Notes: a model not told the origin generated them from the letters alone. 64,000 bases of DNA from Bacteroidales bacterium (GCA_020052415.1 JAGVPB010000066.1:1-64000), one strand, 5' to 3'. Shown: positions 23,927 to 33,956, counted from the stretch's first letter. Program-made: numbers and translations.

Positions 23927-26900
23927 ATGGTACTTTTTTTTGAAGGAACAGAAAATAAAATTTATGCAGTAGGTATTACCCGACAGGTGGGTCAAACAGA
24001 TATTGATAAATTGAGTTGGTTATTCGGAAATGCCCGAAACATTGATAAACCAGCCGAGAAAGGTATTTTTATCGGACCCCGAAAGGAAATGATAACGCCC
24101 TGGAGCACGAATGCCGTCGAAATCTGCCAGAATATGGGAATTGCAGGTATTGAAAGAATTGAAGAGTTTCTTGAATCCGGCACATTACATCCGCAATACG
24201 ACCGTATGCTGCAAGCGATTTATGAAGCTCCCGATCAGTCGGTTTTTACCATTGAAAAAAAGCCTGAGCCGATTCAATACATTTATGATATTAATTCCTT
24301 CAATGACAAAGAGGGTCTTGCTTTGAACAGTGACGAAATCGGATATCTTGAAGCATTGAGCAAACGTCTTGGCAGGATGTTAACAGATAGCGAGGTCTTT
24401 GGATTTTCGCAGGTGAATTCCGAACACTGCCGGCATAAAATTTTCAATGGTACTTTTATTATTGACAGCAAAGAAATGCCGGAAACTCTTTTTGGTTTAA
24501 TTAAAAAAACCTCAAAAGTCAATCCCAACCGGATTGTTTCAGCCTATAAGGATAATGTGGCTTTTGTAAATGGACCAATGGTCGAGCAATTTGCTCCTTT
24601 AACACAGGATAAAGCGGATTTTTTCAGTATCTCCGATATAGACACCGTAATTTCTCTGAAGGCAGAAACCCATAATTTTCCAACAACGGTTGAACCTTTC
24701 AATGGCGCTGCCACTGGTACCGGCGGTGAAATCCGCGACCGCATGGCCGGCGGAAAAGGAAGCATCCCATTAGCCGGAACAGCAGTTTATATGACTTCCT
24801 ATTCCCGGTCGGAACCCGGAAGAGCATGGGAAATGCATACAACACCCAGAAAATGGCTGTATCAAACACCCGAAGAAATTCTCATCAAGGCTTCCAATGG
24901 TGCAAGCGACTTTGGCAATAAATTCGGCCAGCCCCTGATCTGCGGCAGCGTTCTTACATTCGAACTTTTTACAGCACAAAAAAAGTTTGGCTATGATAAA
25001 GTCATCATGCTTGCCGGAGGAATAGGGTTCGGGAAAAAACATAACAGCCACAAAGATAAGCCAGGCGACGGCGACAAGATCATCATAATGGGTGGCGACA
25101 ATTACAGGATCGGAATGGGTGGCGGAGCTGTTTCATCGGTTGCCACCGGTGAATACGAAAATTCCATTGAACTGAATGCTGTTCAGCGTTCGAACCCTGA
25201 AATGCAGAAAAGGGTTTATAATGCTATTCGTGCCATGACCGAGATGGATCAGAACCCGGTAATTTCTATCCATGATCACGGAGCCGGAGGTCACCTGAAT
25301 TCGTTATCTGAACTGGTAGAAGAAACCGGCGGGGAAATTGACATCTCAAAACTGCCAATTGGGGACCCAACGCTCTCTTCAAAAGAGATCATTGGGAATG
25401 AATCGCAGGAGCGTATGGGTTTGCTTCTAAAGGAAAAAGATGTTGACCTGATGAGGCGGGTAGCCGAGAGAGAGCGGTCACCGTTTTATGTTGTCGGTGA
25501 AACCACGGGTGATAACAGATTTACTTTTTCCGATCATCAGCTTCAAACAAAACCCATTGACCTTGACCTGGGAGATCTGTTTGGAAATCCTCCTAAAACA
25601 ATCCTTGAAGATAGTTCGCTACAGGAGAAATTCGATAATCTGAATTATGATCCTGGTAAAATTTATGAATACCTGGAAGCCTTGCTTCAGATGGAGGCGG
25701 TTGCCTGCAAGGACTGGCTCACCAATAAAGTTGACCGTTCGGTAACCGGCAAAGTGGCATTTCAGCAAACCTGCGGGCCGGTTCAGCTACCATTGAACAA
25801 TCTCGGCGTCGCTGCTCTCGATTATCAGGGCATAAAAGGAATTGCAACTTCCATCGGTCATGCTCCTGTTGCAGGACTGATTGATCCTGAGGCCGGATCC
25901 ATTCTTTCAATTGCTGAAGCGTTAACCAACATTGTTTGGGCTCCCGTTCAGGATGGATTGAAAGGAATTTCATTAAGCGCCAACTGGATGTGGCCGGCAC
26001 GAAATCCGGGAGAAAATGCAAGATTGTATAAGGCTGTGAAGGCTGTCAGCGATTTCGCGATTGCTCTTGGGATCAATATTCCGACGGGAAAGGACAGCCT
26101 TTCGATGACTCAAAAGTACAGGGACGAGGTTGTGTTTTCACCGGGAACTGTTATAATTTCTGCAGCAGGCGAGGTGACAGATATAAGGAAAATTGTAAGT
26201 CCGGCTTTAAAAAATGAAACAAACACCATCCTGATCTACATAGATTTTTCGGGTGATGGTTTGTGTCCTGGCGGAAGCAGTTTATCACAACTGACAGGAA
26301 AACCCGGCGAAAAAGCCCCAATGGTTAGGGATATTGCCAAATTTATTAAAGCCTTTAATGCCGTTCAGGAACTGGTTACCGGCGATAAAATTCTTGCCGG
26401 CCACGATATATCGGCAGGAGGTATAATCACCACTTTGCTTGAAATGACTTTTCCCTGTAACGAATCAGGGCTCAATCTTGACCTTTCTGCTATTCCGGAA
26501 GAAGACATTATTAAATTGCTTTTCAGTGAAAATCCCGGTGTAATCATTCAGGTCAGGGAAAAGGATCATGTAAATAATTTTTTAAAAAATGCCGGAATTG
26601 AATTTTATCTGATCGGAAAACCTTCACCCATGCGGGAGATCACCCTTTATCACAAAGGCGGCAATTATTTGTTTGATATTGAAAAGCTGCGTGACTTCTG
26701 GTTTAAGACGTCCTATCTTCTCGACAGGAAACAATGCGGTCCCGAGTTGGCAAAGCAGAGATTTGAAAATTTTAAGAAGCATGAGCTGAAATTCAGATTT
26801 CGCGATGGATTTACAGGAAAGGCCGGTCAGTTTGGGATTGACCTGAAAAGAAGAAAATCTTCCGGGATAAATGCGGCAATTATTCGTGAAAAAGGTGTGA

Positions 26901-27628
26901 ATGGTGATCGTGAAATGGCTTATTCGCTTTATCTGGCTGGGTTTGATGTTAAAGATGTTCACATGACTGATCTCGTGAGTGGAAGGGAGACACTTGAGGA
27001 TATTAACGTGATCGTTTTTGTCGGAGGATTCTCAAATTCGGATGTACTCGGATCAGCAAAAGGTTGGGCCGGAGCATTTATTTTCAATGAAAAAGCAAAA
27101 GCTTCACTGGACAGGTTTTATTCCAGAAATGATACTTTAAGCCTTGGTATTTGTAATGGTTGCCAACTGATGATTGAGCTGGGACTTGTGAATCCCGGGC
27201 ATGAAGTAAAGCCCAAAATGCTTCATAATGCTTCCCATAAATTTGAATCGGCATTTCTGAATATCGAAATAAAGGAAAATCATTCAGTGATGTTGAAATC
27301 TATGGCCGGTTCAAGACTTGGAATTTGGGTGGCTCATGGTGAAGGAAGGTTTGATTTACCATACGGGGAATCCAGGTACCACATTCCGGTCAAATTCAGT
27401 TATGAGGAATACCCTGGTAATCCAAACGGATCAAAGTACAATGCTGCCGGGCTCTGCTCAGAAGACGGCCGTCATCTTGTGATGATGCCTCACCTCGAAA
27501 GGTCAGTATTTCCATGGCAATGGGCGTATTATCCCGAAAGCAGGAAATCCGATGAAATATCACCCTGGGTGGAAGCCTTTGTGAATGCAAGGATTTGGAT
27601 AGGCAGTAATATAAATCAAACAAAATAA
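23927..27628 (+). CDS. purL: Phosphoribosylformylglycinamidine synthase (long PurL)
   Basis: The 1233-residue protein is the single-chain form that converts FGAR, glutamine and ATP to FGAM in purine synthesis. It has the N-terminal PurS-like region, the FGAM synthase core with NSEHCRHKIFNG and the ATP/metal motif LKAETHNFPTTVEPFNGAATG, and a C-terminal class I glutaminase. The glutaminase Cys lies in LGICNGCQLM near residue 1076, and MMPHLERSVFPWQ carries the His and Glu of the triad. Length and order match Bacteroidota PurL. Start ATG 23927 gives the usual MVLFFEG opening. It appears to be a single-gene unit; the next gene has its own promoter-like sequence. Confidence 0.97.
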   Translation: MVLFFEGTENKIYAVGITRQVGQTDIDKLSWLFGNARNIDKPAEKGIFIGPRKEMITPWSTNAVEICQNMGIAGIERIEEFLESGTLHPQYDRMLQAIYEAPDQSVFTIEKKPEPIQYIYDINSFNDKEGLALNSDEIGYLEALSKRLGRMLTDSEVFGFSQVNSEHCRHKIFNGTFIIDSKEMPETLFGLIKKTSKVNPNRIVSAYKDNVAFVNGPMVEQFAPLTQDKADFFSISDIDTVISLKAETHNFPTTVEPFNGAATGTGGEIRDRMAGGKGSIPLAGTAVYMTSYSRSEPGRAWEMHTTPRKWLYQTPEEILIKASNGASDFGNKFGQPLICGSVLTFELFTAQKKFGYDKVIMLAGGIGFGKKHNSHKDKPGDGDKIIIMGGDNYRIGMGGGAVSSVATGEYENSIELNAVQRSNPEMQKRVYNAIRAMTEMDQNPVISIHDHGAGGHLNSLSELVEETGGEIDISKLPIGDPTLSSKEIIGNESQERMGLLLKEKDVDLMRRVAERERSPFYVVGETTGDNRFTFSDHQLQTKPIDLDLGDLFGNPPKTILEDSSLQEKFDNLNYDPGKIYEYLEALLQMEAVACKDWLTNKVDRSVTGKVAFQQTCGPVQLPLNNLGVAALDYQGIKGIATSIGHAPVAGLIDPEAGSILSIAEALTNIVWAPVQDGLKGISLSANWMWPARNPGENARLYKAVKAVSDFAIALGINIPTGKDSLSMTQKYRDEVVFSPGTVIISAAGEVTDIRKIVSPALKNETNTILIYIDFSGDGLCPGGSSLSQLTGKPGEKAPMVRDIAKFIKAFNAVQELVTGDKILAGHDISAGGIITTLLEMTFPCNESGLNLDLSAIPEEDIIKLLFSENPGVIIQVREKDHVNNFLKNAGIEFYLIGKPSPMREITLYHKGGNYLFDIEKLRDFWFKTSYLLDRKQCGPELAKQRFENFKKHELKFRFRDGFTGKAGQFGIDLKRRKSSGINAAIIREKGVNGDREMAYSLYLAGFDVKDVHMTDLVSGRETLEDINVIVFVGGFSNSDVLGSAKGWAGAFIFNEKAKASLDRFYSRNDTLSLGICNGCQLMIELGLVNPGHEVKPKMLHNASHKFESAFLNIEIKENHSVMLKSMAGSRLGIWVAHGEGRFDLPYGESRYHIPVKFSYEEYPGNPNGSKYNAAGLCSEDGRHLVMMPHLERSVFPWQWAYYPESRKSDEISPWVEAFVNARIWIGSNINQTK

Positions 27629-27633
27629 TATTA

Positions 27634-27650
27634 AAAGTTGTTTAACTTTG
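27634..27650 (+). promoter_or_regulatory. Overlapping operator and -7 box of the DUF433/DUF5615 pair
   Basis: AAAGTT (27634-27639) and AACTTT (27644-27649) form a perfect inverted repeat with spacer GTTT, and TAACTTTG (27643-27650) fits the TAnnTTTG box. The ATG at 27655 is so close that transcription would start at or next to it, giving a leaderless mRNA. No -33 TTG is evident. Confidence 0.5.
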
Positions 27651-27654
27651 CATA

Positions 27655-27897
27655 ATGGTTAAATGGAAAGATCATATTGTTTCGGATACAAATATTTTAC
27701 TTGGAAAACCAACGATAAAAGGAACGAGAATTACCGTTGATCACATAACAACCCTTCTGGCACAGGGTTGGAATGAAAAGCAAATCCTTGATAATTATCC
27801 CAGATTAACGAAGAAAGACATTCAGGCAATATTTTCATTTATGAACAATTGCCCTCATGATGGCCTCTTCTATGAACTACCTAAAGAATCCGCTTGA
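27655..27897 (+). CDS. DUF433 antitoxin
   Basis: The 80-residue protein has the DUF433 signature: LGKPTIKGTRITVDHITTLLAQGWNEKQILDNYP, then a helix (LTKKDIQAIFSFM). DUF433 proteins hold a helix-turn-helix-like fold and are the antitoxin partners of DUF5615 PIN-like toxins. Its stop codon TGA shares its last base with the toxin's ATG. Position, family and the palindrome upstream support an autoregulated pair. Confidence 0.88.
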   Translation: MVKWKDHIVSDTNILLGKPTIKGTRITVDHITTLLAQGWNEKQILDNYPRLTKKDIQAIFSFMNNCPHDGLFYELPKESA

Positions 27898-28253
27898 TGA
27901 AATTGCTTACGAATGAGAATTTCCCCTTAACAAGCGTCACTTATCTCAGAAATAATGGATACGATGTAATACATGTCGGATCTGATTTTGGAGGTATTTC
28001 TGATATTTCTTTTCTGGAGATTGAGATTTTGCAAAAAAGAACCATCATCACTTTTGACAAAGATTATGGTGAGCTTATTTTTAAACACGGATTAAAACCC
28101 CCTGAAGGAATAATATTCCTTAGAATTATTGATTTTGACCCTGAATATCCAGGTAAATTGGTTCATAGATTACTTTCAACGCCGAAATTACATTTCTCAA
28201 AAAAGCTTACAGTTGTTGATAAGAATTCTATCAGACAAAGAATTTATGAATAA
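27897..28253 (+). CDS. DUF5615 PIN-like toxin
   Basis: The 118-residue protein matches the DUF5615 PIN-like family. Its opening KLLTNENFPLTSVTYLRNNGYDV and the strand TIITFDKDYGELIF with paired Asp residues are the usual conserved parts. These proteins are proposed ribonuclease toxins of a mini type II system. The frame could also start at TTG 27894; ATG 27897 is normal and overlaps the antitoxin stop. Its 3' end overlaps the start of the dehydrogenase gene by 8 bases, an unusual coupling of a toxin to a metabolic gene. Confidence 0.86.
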   Translation: MKLLTNENFPLTSVTYLRNNGYDVIHVGSDFGGISDISFLEIEILQKRTIITFDKDYGELIFKHGLKPPEGIIFLRIIDFDPEYPGKLVHRLLSTPKLHFSKKLTVVDKNSIRQRIYE

Positions 28254-29004
28254 AATAGCTTTAATCACGGGAGCGACAAGTGGAATAGGAAAAGCCTGCG
28301 CTTTTAAGTTCGCTCAAAATGGATATGATCTGATCATTACGGGACGCAGAAAAGAAAGGCTTTTATCCATAAAAAAAGAAATAGAATTAGGATACACTTC
28401 AAACGTTCTACCACTTAATTTTGATGTTCAGGATAAGGAACAAATACAACAGACCATTGATTCGCTTGATGCCGGTTGGAAAAAAATTGACGTTTTAATC
28501 AACAATGCCGGTCTGGCTCTTGACCTAAAGCCTATAAATGAAGGCAATTTTACTGACTGGGATATCATGATAGACACGAATATTAAAGGTGTGCTATATA
28601 TGAGCAACATTGTTTCAAAGCTTATGATCGAAAGGGAGAGCGGACACATCATAAATATTGGTTCAATTGCCGGGAAGGAAGTCTATCCGAATGGCAACGT
28701 ATATTGCGTTACCAAGCATGCCATTGACGGCCTCACCAAAGCCATGCGAATTGACCTTATGAAACACAAAATTAAAGTTACCCAGATTGCCCCTGGAGCA
28801 GTCGGGACTGAATTTTCCGAAGTCCGCTTTAAGGGTGATCAAGAAAAAGCACAAAAAGTCTATGATGGCTATAAGCCCCTCAGCGGTGAGGATGTTGCTG
28901 ATGTAGTTTATTATGCGACCACTCTGCCACCTCATGTAAATATTAACGATTTGTTGATCATGCCTATGGCGCAGGCAAATGCCACGATATTTGACAGAAA
29001 ATAA
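28246..29004 (+). CDS. Short-chain dehydrogenase/reductase (YdfG-like)
   Basis: The 252-residue NAD(P)-dependent SDR has the cofactor motif TGATSGIGKA near the N-terminus, the NNAG motif (LINNAGLAL), the catalytic Ser in NIGSIAGKE and the YCVTKHA active-site Tyr-Lys pair. GRRKERL after the second strand suggests NADP preference. It resembles YdfG-type 3-hydroxy-acid/serine dehydrogenases. A longer frame opens upstream inside the toxin gene, but ATG 28246 gives the standard SDR start. It overlaps the toxin's stop, so translation may be coupled. Confidence 0.92.
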   Translation: MNKIALITGATSGIGKACAFKFAQNGYDLIITGRRKERLLSIKKEIELGYTSNVLPLNFDVQDKEQIQQTIDSLDAGWKKIDVLINNAGLALDLKPINEGNFTDWDIMIDTNIKGVLYMSNIVSKLMIERESGHIINIGSIAGKEVYPNGNVYCVTKHAIDGLTKAMRIDLMKHKIKVTQIAPGAVGTEFSEVRFKGDQEKAQKVYDGYKPLSGEDVADVVYYATTLPPHVNINDLLIMPMAQANATIFDRK

Positions 29005-29109
29005 CATCAGGAGAAATTCTTAATGTCAGGGAGTTTCACGGGATATGAAGCATATAAAACCTCAATTAAATTATTATTAATTTTGCTCTAAAATTTAAGG
29101 TTTGGCTGG

Positions 29110-29295
29110 ATGAAAGGGAAAGACCTTCTTAAACATCTCAGGCGAATGGATGTTACCTTAAGAGCGAAGGATCGTCCCATTCACCGTAGTGTAATCCCTC
29201 AACAAGTCATATCGAAGGCTCCAGGTCATATCGAAATATCAAACAAACTGGTTAACAAAATCTGTAAATCGCTTTCAATTAAAGAAATAGGATAA
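29110..29295 (+). CDS. HicA-like small protein, possibly degenerate
   Basis: The 61-residue protein opens MKGKDLLKHLRRMDV and closes GHIEISNKLVNKICKSLSI, both of which resemble HicA mRNA-interferase toxins (KGKDLLKLLRK... and HGEIPKGTLRKILKDLGI types). The middle, where HicA carries the GSHH motif with the catalytic His, is different here (AKDRPIHRSVIPQ). No HicB antitoxin gene is adjacent. It may be a decayed toxin or an unrelated short protein; a -7-like TAATTTTG lies at 29078-29085. Confidence 0.45.
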   Translation: MKGKDLLKHLRRMDVTLRAKDRPIHRSVIPQQVISKAPGHIEISNKLVNKICKSLSIKEIG

Positions 29296-29328
29296 ACTCG
29301 ACTTTTTTACTTTTATTAAAAAGGTATT

Positions 29329-31101
29329 ATGGAAATTTTACGAATATTCGATCTTTTACCTTATTATAAAAATAAATTCAAGCCAAAAGACGATGCCCTG
29401 GCTGGCAAAGAGGACGGAAGGTGGATAAAGTACAGCATTGATCAGTACATTGAGACGGCAAATAGCATTAGTTATGCATTTCTGAAACTGGGTGTTAAAA
29501 AAGGTGATAAAATTGCAACCATCACTTTGAACCGCCCTGAGTGGAATTTCCTGGATATGGGCATCCTTCAGACCGGAGCCATTCATGTACCCATCTATCC
29601 TACCATCAGCGAATCGGATTATAAATATATACTGAAACACGCTGAAGTAAAATTTGTATTTATTTCCGGCAAGGAACTCCTTGGGAAAATCAAACATATT
29701 TTACCCGAAATCCCGTCACTCGAAGGAGTTTATACTTTCAAACATATAGATGAAGTTAAACATCTCGATGAACTGACAGAGCTTGGCCGTTCCAACCCGC
29801 AGCCTGAATTACTTAAAAAAATAAGCAGTGAGATTCAACCTGACGATCCTGCAACATTGATCTATACTTCAGGAACCACCGGCAATCCGAAAGGAGTTTT
29901 GCTTTCACATAACAATATCATCAGCAACCTGAAAGCTTTATATCATATTTTCCCGGTGGACGAAACCAGCCGCTGCATTAGCTACCTGCCTGTCAGCCAT
30001 GTATATGAACGCACAAATATTTACATCTATCATTACCTCGGCGTTTCCATTTACTATGCTGAAAACATGGGAACCATCGCTGATAACCTTAAGGAAATTC
30101 AGCCTCACATCTTAACCACTGTTCCCCGTCTTCTGGAAAAAGTTTACGATAAGATCATATCCAAAGGCAAGAAACTAAACCTCGTTAAAAAATCTATTTT
30201 TTTCTGGGCAGTAAACCTTGGGCTTCATTACGACTTGCAAGGGAAAAACTGGTTTTATAAACAGCAGCTTGCGCTTGCCAACAAGCTTATTTTCAGCAAA
30301 TGGAGAGAGGGACTTGGAGGTAACATGAGGGTTATTGTTTCGGGAGGAGCTGCACTACAACCCAGACTGGCAAGAATTTTTTCGGCAGCAGGCATTGAAA
30401 TCCTGGAAGGATATGGCCTTACCGAAACATCGCCTGTTATTGCTGTGAATACCCTTGAACAGGGTGGCCGCAAATTCGGAACCGTCGGCAAACCCATCAA
30501 AGGAGTTCAGGTTAAAATTGCCGGCGATGAAGAAATCCTTTGCAAGGGCCCAAATGTGATGACCGGTTATTATAAAGATCCCGAAATGACAAAGTCGGTC
30601 ATTGACCCTGAAGGCTGGTTCCATACCGGCGATCTCGGCAGGATCGAACCGGAAGGACACCTGAAAATTACCGGTCGAAAGAAAGCCCTGTTCAAAACCG
30701 CAATGGGAAAATACATCAGCCCGGAGCACATCGAAAATCTCCTTGTCGAATCACCCTTTATTGATGCTGCACTAATTGTGGGTGAGAACCAAAAATTTGC
30801 TGCAGCTCTCATAGCTCCCGATTTCAGCCACCTAAGGTCATTTTGCTCGGATAAAAATATTGAATATTCCACCGACGCTAATATGATCAGTCACCCTGAA
30901 GTGAAGAAGCGGTTTCAGAAAGAAGTCCATGAATTCAACAAAAAGCTTGGCAGCTATGAACAGATCAGAAAGTATGAGCTGATGGATTCGGAATGGACAA
31001 TTCAGTCAGGCGAACTTACTGCAAACCTGAAACTGCGACGCAATTTCATCTGCAAAAAATATAAACACCCGATAGATCAATTATTTGATATTAAAGAGTA
31101 A
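29329..31101 (+). CDS. Long-chain acyl-CoA synthetase (AMP-forming), copy 1
   Basis: The 590-residue ANL-family enzyme activates fatty acids with ATP and CoA. It has the P-loop-like IYTSGTTGNPKG near residue 183, the adenine motif EGYGLTETSPV, the hinge region with GWFHTGDLGRIEPEGHLKITGRKK and the late catalytic Lys segment. It belongs to the FAA1/FadD15-like group common in Bacteroidota. No signal peptide is present; such enzymes sit at the cytoplasmic membrane face. A paralogue follows 74 bases downstream on the same strand; the two probably share a transcript and differ in chain preference. Confidence 0.94.
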   Translation: MEILRIFDLLPYYKNKFKPKDDALAGKEDGRWIKYSIDQYIETANSISYAFLKLGVKKGDKIATITLNRPEWNFLDMGILQTGAIHVPIYPTISESDYKYILKHAEVKFVFISGKELLGKIKHILPEIPSLEGVYTFKHIDEVKHLDELTELGRSNPQPELLKKISSEIQPDDPATLIYTSGTTGNPKGVLLSHNNIISNLKALYHIFPVDETSRCISYLPVSHVYERTNIYIYHYLGVSIYYAENMGTIADNLKEIQPHILTTVPRLLEKVYDKIISKGKKLNLVKKSIFFWAVNLGLHYDLQGKNWFYKQQLALANKLIFSKWREGLGGNMRVIVSGGAALQPRLARIFSAAGIEILEGYGLTETSPVIAVNTLEQGGRKFGTVGKPIKGVQVKIAGDEEILCKGPNVMTGYYKDPEMTKSVIDPEGWFHTGDLGRIEPEGHLKITGRKKALFKTAMGKYISPEHIENLLVESPFIDAALIVGENQKFAAALIAPDFSHLRSFCSDKNIEYSTDANMISHPEVKKRFQKEVHEFNKKLGSYEQIRKYELMDSEWTIQSGELTANLKLRRNFICKKYKHPIDQLFDIKE

Positions 31102-31175
31102 TGCGGTTTTTCTTCTGTCTGTGAACTCATAATGTCAGTGGAAAATCAGTTTTAAAATCATTTAACTTAATATTT

Positions 31176-32960
31176 ATGGCCAGAATAACCAGACTTTTCG
31201 ACCTGTTGTACAATTATCAGGAAAAGCATTCCGATATGCAAATTGCCCTTGCCGGTAAAGTAAATGGAGTATGGAAAACCTATTCTGCAGAGAAATATAT
31301 TGATATTGTCAACACCTTAAGCCATGGATTGCTTGCTATGGGAATTAAAAAGGGGGATAATATCGCCTCCATTATCAACAACTGTCCGGAGTGGAATTTC
31401 TTCGATATGGCCATTATGCAGATCGGCGCTGTACAGGTTCCCATTTATCAGACCATCAGCGAATCCAATTACGAATATATTTTCAAAGAAGCTGAGGTAA
31501 AATTTATCATCGTTTCAAACCAGGATATCTATAACCGGATTAAAAATATACTGCCCGGAATTTCAACTTTAATTAAAGTTTATTCTATCGAAAAAACTAA
31601 CGGATTAAATCATTGGTCTGAAATTCTGGAGTTGGGCAAACAAAGTGGCAACATTAACCTTGATGAGATCAAAACAGAGATTGCAGCCGGCGATTTGGCG
31701 ACTATTATTTATACTTCGGGAACCACCGGAAATCCAAAAGGGGTCATGCTTTCGCACGGGAATATTTTGTCCAACCTTGAATCGGTTGTCGAGGTTCTAA
31801 GTAAAAATCCATTTAAAGTAACAAAAGCCATCAGCTTTTTACCGTTGTGTCATGTTTATGAACGGATATTGAATTACATGTATCAGTTTACCGGGATTTC
31901 GATATATTATATTGATAATATTGAAAAATTAGGTGAAACGATGAAAGAAGTCCATCCCGAAATGTTTGGGGCTGTTCCGCGGGTGATAGAAAAAACATAC
32001 GACAAGATTGTTAACAAGGGCAGAAGTCTTACGGGGATTAAAAAGCAATTATTCTTCTGGGCGCTGAACCTGGCACACGAATTTGAATTTGAAGGGAAAA
32101 GCTGGTTTTACAGGCAGCAGATAAATATTGCCGACAGGCTCATTTTCAGCAAATGGAGGGAGGCTTTTGGCGGCAAGCTGGATACGATAGTTTCGGGAGG
32201 AGCCACGTTAAATCCACGGTTAGCACGAACTTTCAGGGCTGCAAAAATTAAAATACAGGAAGGCTATGGGCTCACGGAAACTTCACCGGTGATTGCAGTA
32301 AGCAGGTTTGAACCGGGAGGCGTTAAATTCGGGACGGTTGGGCCGGTTTTTAAGAACGTTGAATTGAAATTTGCCCCTGATGGTGAAATCCTTGTCAAAG
32401 GGCCATGCCTCATGAAAGGGTATTTTAAAAACGAAGAATATACCAGAGAAGTGATGGATGAGGAGGGCTGGTTTCATACCGGCGATGTGGGTGAATTGGT
32501 GGATGGGGTTTACCTGAAGATCACCGACCGGAAGAAGGAAATATTTAAAACATCGGGCGGAAAATACATTGCTCCCCAGGTGGTTGAAAATAAATTCAAG
32601 GAATCTCCTTTCATCGAAAATATTATTGTGATCGGGGAAAACAAAAATTACACAACAGCCCTGATAGTTCCCGGCTTCGAGCATATCGAATCGTGGTGCG
32701 GAGTTAAAAATCATCCCTATACTACTCCTGAAATTGCTATCCATGATGAACGGATCATAAAACGGATCCAAAAGGAAGTGGATTTGACCAACAGCTGGCT
32801 GGATAAAATCGAGCAGGTAAAAAAATTCAGGTTGTTAGCTGTAAACTGGAGTGTTGAAAACGGGGAGTTATCACCAACTTTAAAACCCCGCAGGAAGATC
32901 ATCCTTGAAAAGAATAAGGATATTATTGAAGGAATGTATGAAGATATTGCTTTAATGTAA
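31176..32960 (+). CDS. Long-chain acyl-CoA synthetase (AMP-forming), copy 2
   Basis: The 594-residue tandem paralogue of the preceding gene keeps every ANL motif: IYTSGTTGNPKGVMLSHGNI, EGYGLTETSPVIAVS, GWFHTGDVGELVDGVYLKI and DRKKEIFKTSGGKYIAPQ. Similarity to copy 1 runs end to end but with many changes, so the duplication is old. Its last 9 bases overlap the 3' end of the convergent holA gene. Confidence 0.94.
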   Translation: MARITRLFDLLYNYQEKHSDMQIALAGKVNGVWKTYSAEKYIDIVNTLSHGLLAMGIKKGDNIASIINNCPEWNFFDMAIMQIGAVQVPIYQTISESNYEYIFKEAEVKFIIVSNQDIYNRIKNILPGISTLIKVYSIEKTNGLNHWSEILELGKQSGNINLDEIKTEIAAGDLATIIYTSGTTGNPKGVMLSHGNILSNLESVVEVLSKNPFKVTKAISFLPLCHVYERILNYMYQFTGISIYYIDNIEKLGETMKEVHPEMFGAVPRVIEKTYDKIVNKGRSLTGIKKQLFFWALNLAHEFEFEGKSWFYRQQINIADRLIFSKWREAFGGKLDTIVSGGATLNPRLARTFRAAKIKIQEGYGLTETSPVIAVSRFEPGGVKFGTVGPVFKNVELKFAPDGEILVKGPCLMKGYFKNEEYTREVMDEEGWFHTGDVGELVDGVYLKITDRKKEIFKTSGGKYIAPQVVENKFKESPFIENIIVIGENKNYTTALIVPGFEHIESWCGVKNHPYTTPEIAIHDERIIKRIQKEVDLTNSWLDKIEQVKKFRLLAVNWSVENGELSPTLKPRRKIILEKNKDIIEGMYEDIALM

Positions 32961-33950
32961 TATCTTAAACAGCATCTCCCTCAGCAATTCCCCGTCATCT
33001 GTCGAAATGTTGTTTACACCTTTTGCTTTCAGGTCGTATTCCCGCAATAGAGAAATTATCAGGATTAATTTTTTAGGATTATAATTTCTGGCAGCAATTT
33101 CATAATCTTTTACAAAATTCGGGTTAACCGAAAGAGCTGATGCCACATTGTTCCTCGACTTATCAGTTAACTGGTGGTAAATCATAATTTTAGTAAAGTA
33201 ACTAAACAGCATGATGACCGTTTTAACCAACGGATTTTCTTTTGGATTAGCTGCAAAATAGGTTGCAATCCTGTTGGCTTTTAAGATGTTTCTTGTGCCA
33301 AGGGCATTCTGCAGTTCAAAAATATTAAAATCCTTGCTGATACCGATGTTTTGTTCTACCAGCGTTTCATTGATCTCTGCTTTTTCAGGAATATTAAGAA
33401 TAAGCTTTGATATTTCATTGACGATTTTGCTCAGGTCGGTTCCCAGGAATTCGGTAAGCATAGCTGTCGCTTTTGGACTGATGCGAAAGCCCTTTTGCTT
33501 TACATAGTCATTGATCCATGCCGGAACCTGGTTTTCATAAAACTTTTTCGATTCAAACAGCACCCCGTTTTTTGCAAGCTGTTTTGAAAATGTTGTACGG
33601 CCATCAACTTTTTTGTATTTGTAGTTGATCACCAGTAATGTCGAATCCAGTGGCTTTTCAACATAAGGCAGCATTGTTTCTATTTTATCTACATACTGGG
33701 CTTCTTTAACAATGACCACCTGGTGGCTCGACATCATGGGATATCGTTTTGCCGCGCTGATTATTGCCGGCACATTGGTATCGCGTCCGTAAATGACAGA
33801 TTGGTTGAACTCCTTTTCTGATTCGCTCAGCACATTCTTTTCGATGTAATCCGAAATTTCATCAATGTAATAAGGTTCTTCACCTGCAAGAAAGTAAACG
33901 GGGTGATAGATTTTTTTCTTAAGATTGCCGATGATCTGGTCGAAAGTCAT
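32952..33950 (-). CDS. holA: DNA polymerase III subunit delta
   Basis: The 332-residue protein matches HolA, the clamp-loader subunit that opens the beta sliding clamp. It opens MTFDQIIGNLKKKIYHPVYFLAGEEPYYIDEI, the usual delta start with its AAA-like but Walker-less first domain, and has the central stretch AWINDYVKQKGFRISPKA and the late LSKIVNEISKLIL collar-associated helix. Length agrees with the family. It is convergent with the acyl-CoA synthetase gene and is followed upstream by a 9-nt repeat region. Confidence 0.9.
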   Translation of the reverse strand: MTFDQIIGNLKKKIYHPVYFLAGEEPYYIDEISDYIEKNVLSESEKEFNQSVIYGRDTNVPAIISAAKRYPMMSSHQVVIVKEAQYVDKIETMLPYVEKPLDSTLLVINYKYKKVDGRTTFSKQLAKNGVLFESKKFYENQVPAWINDYVKQKGFRISPKATAMLTEFLGTDLSKIVNEISKLILNIPEKAEINETLVEQNIGISKDFNIFELQNALGTRNILKANRIATYFAANPKENPLVKTVIMLFSYFTKIMIYHQLTDKSRNNVASALSVNPNFVKDYEIAARNYNPKKLILIISLLREYDLKAKGVNNISTDDGELLREMLFKILH

Positions 33951-33956
33951 GAAATG

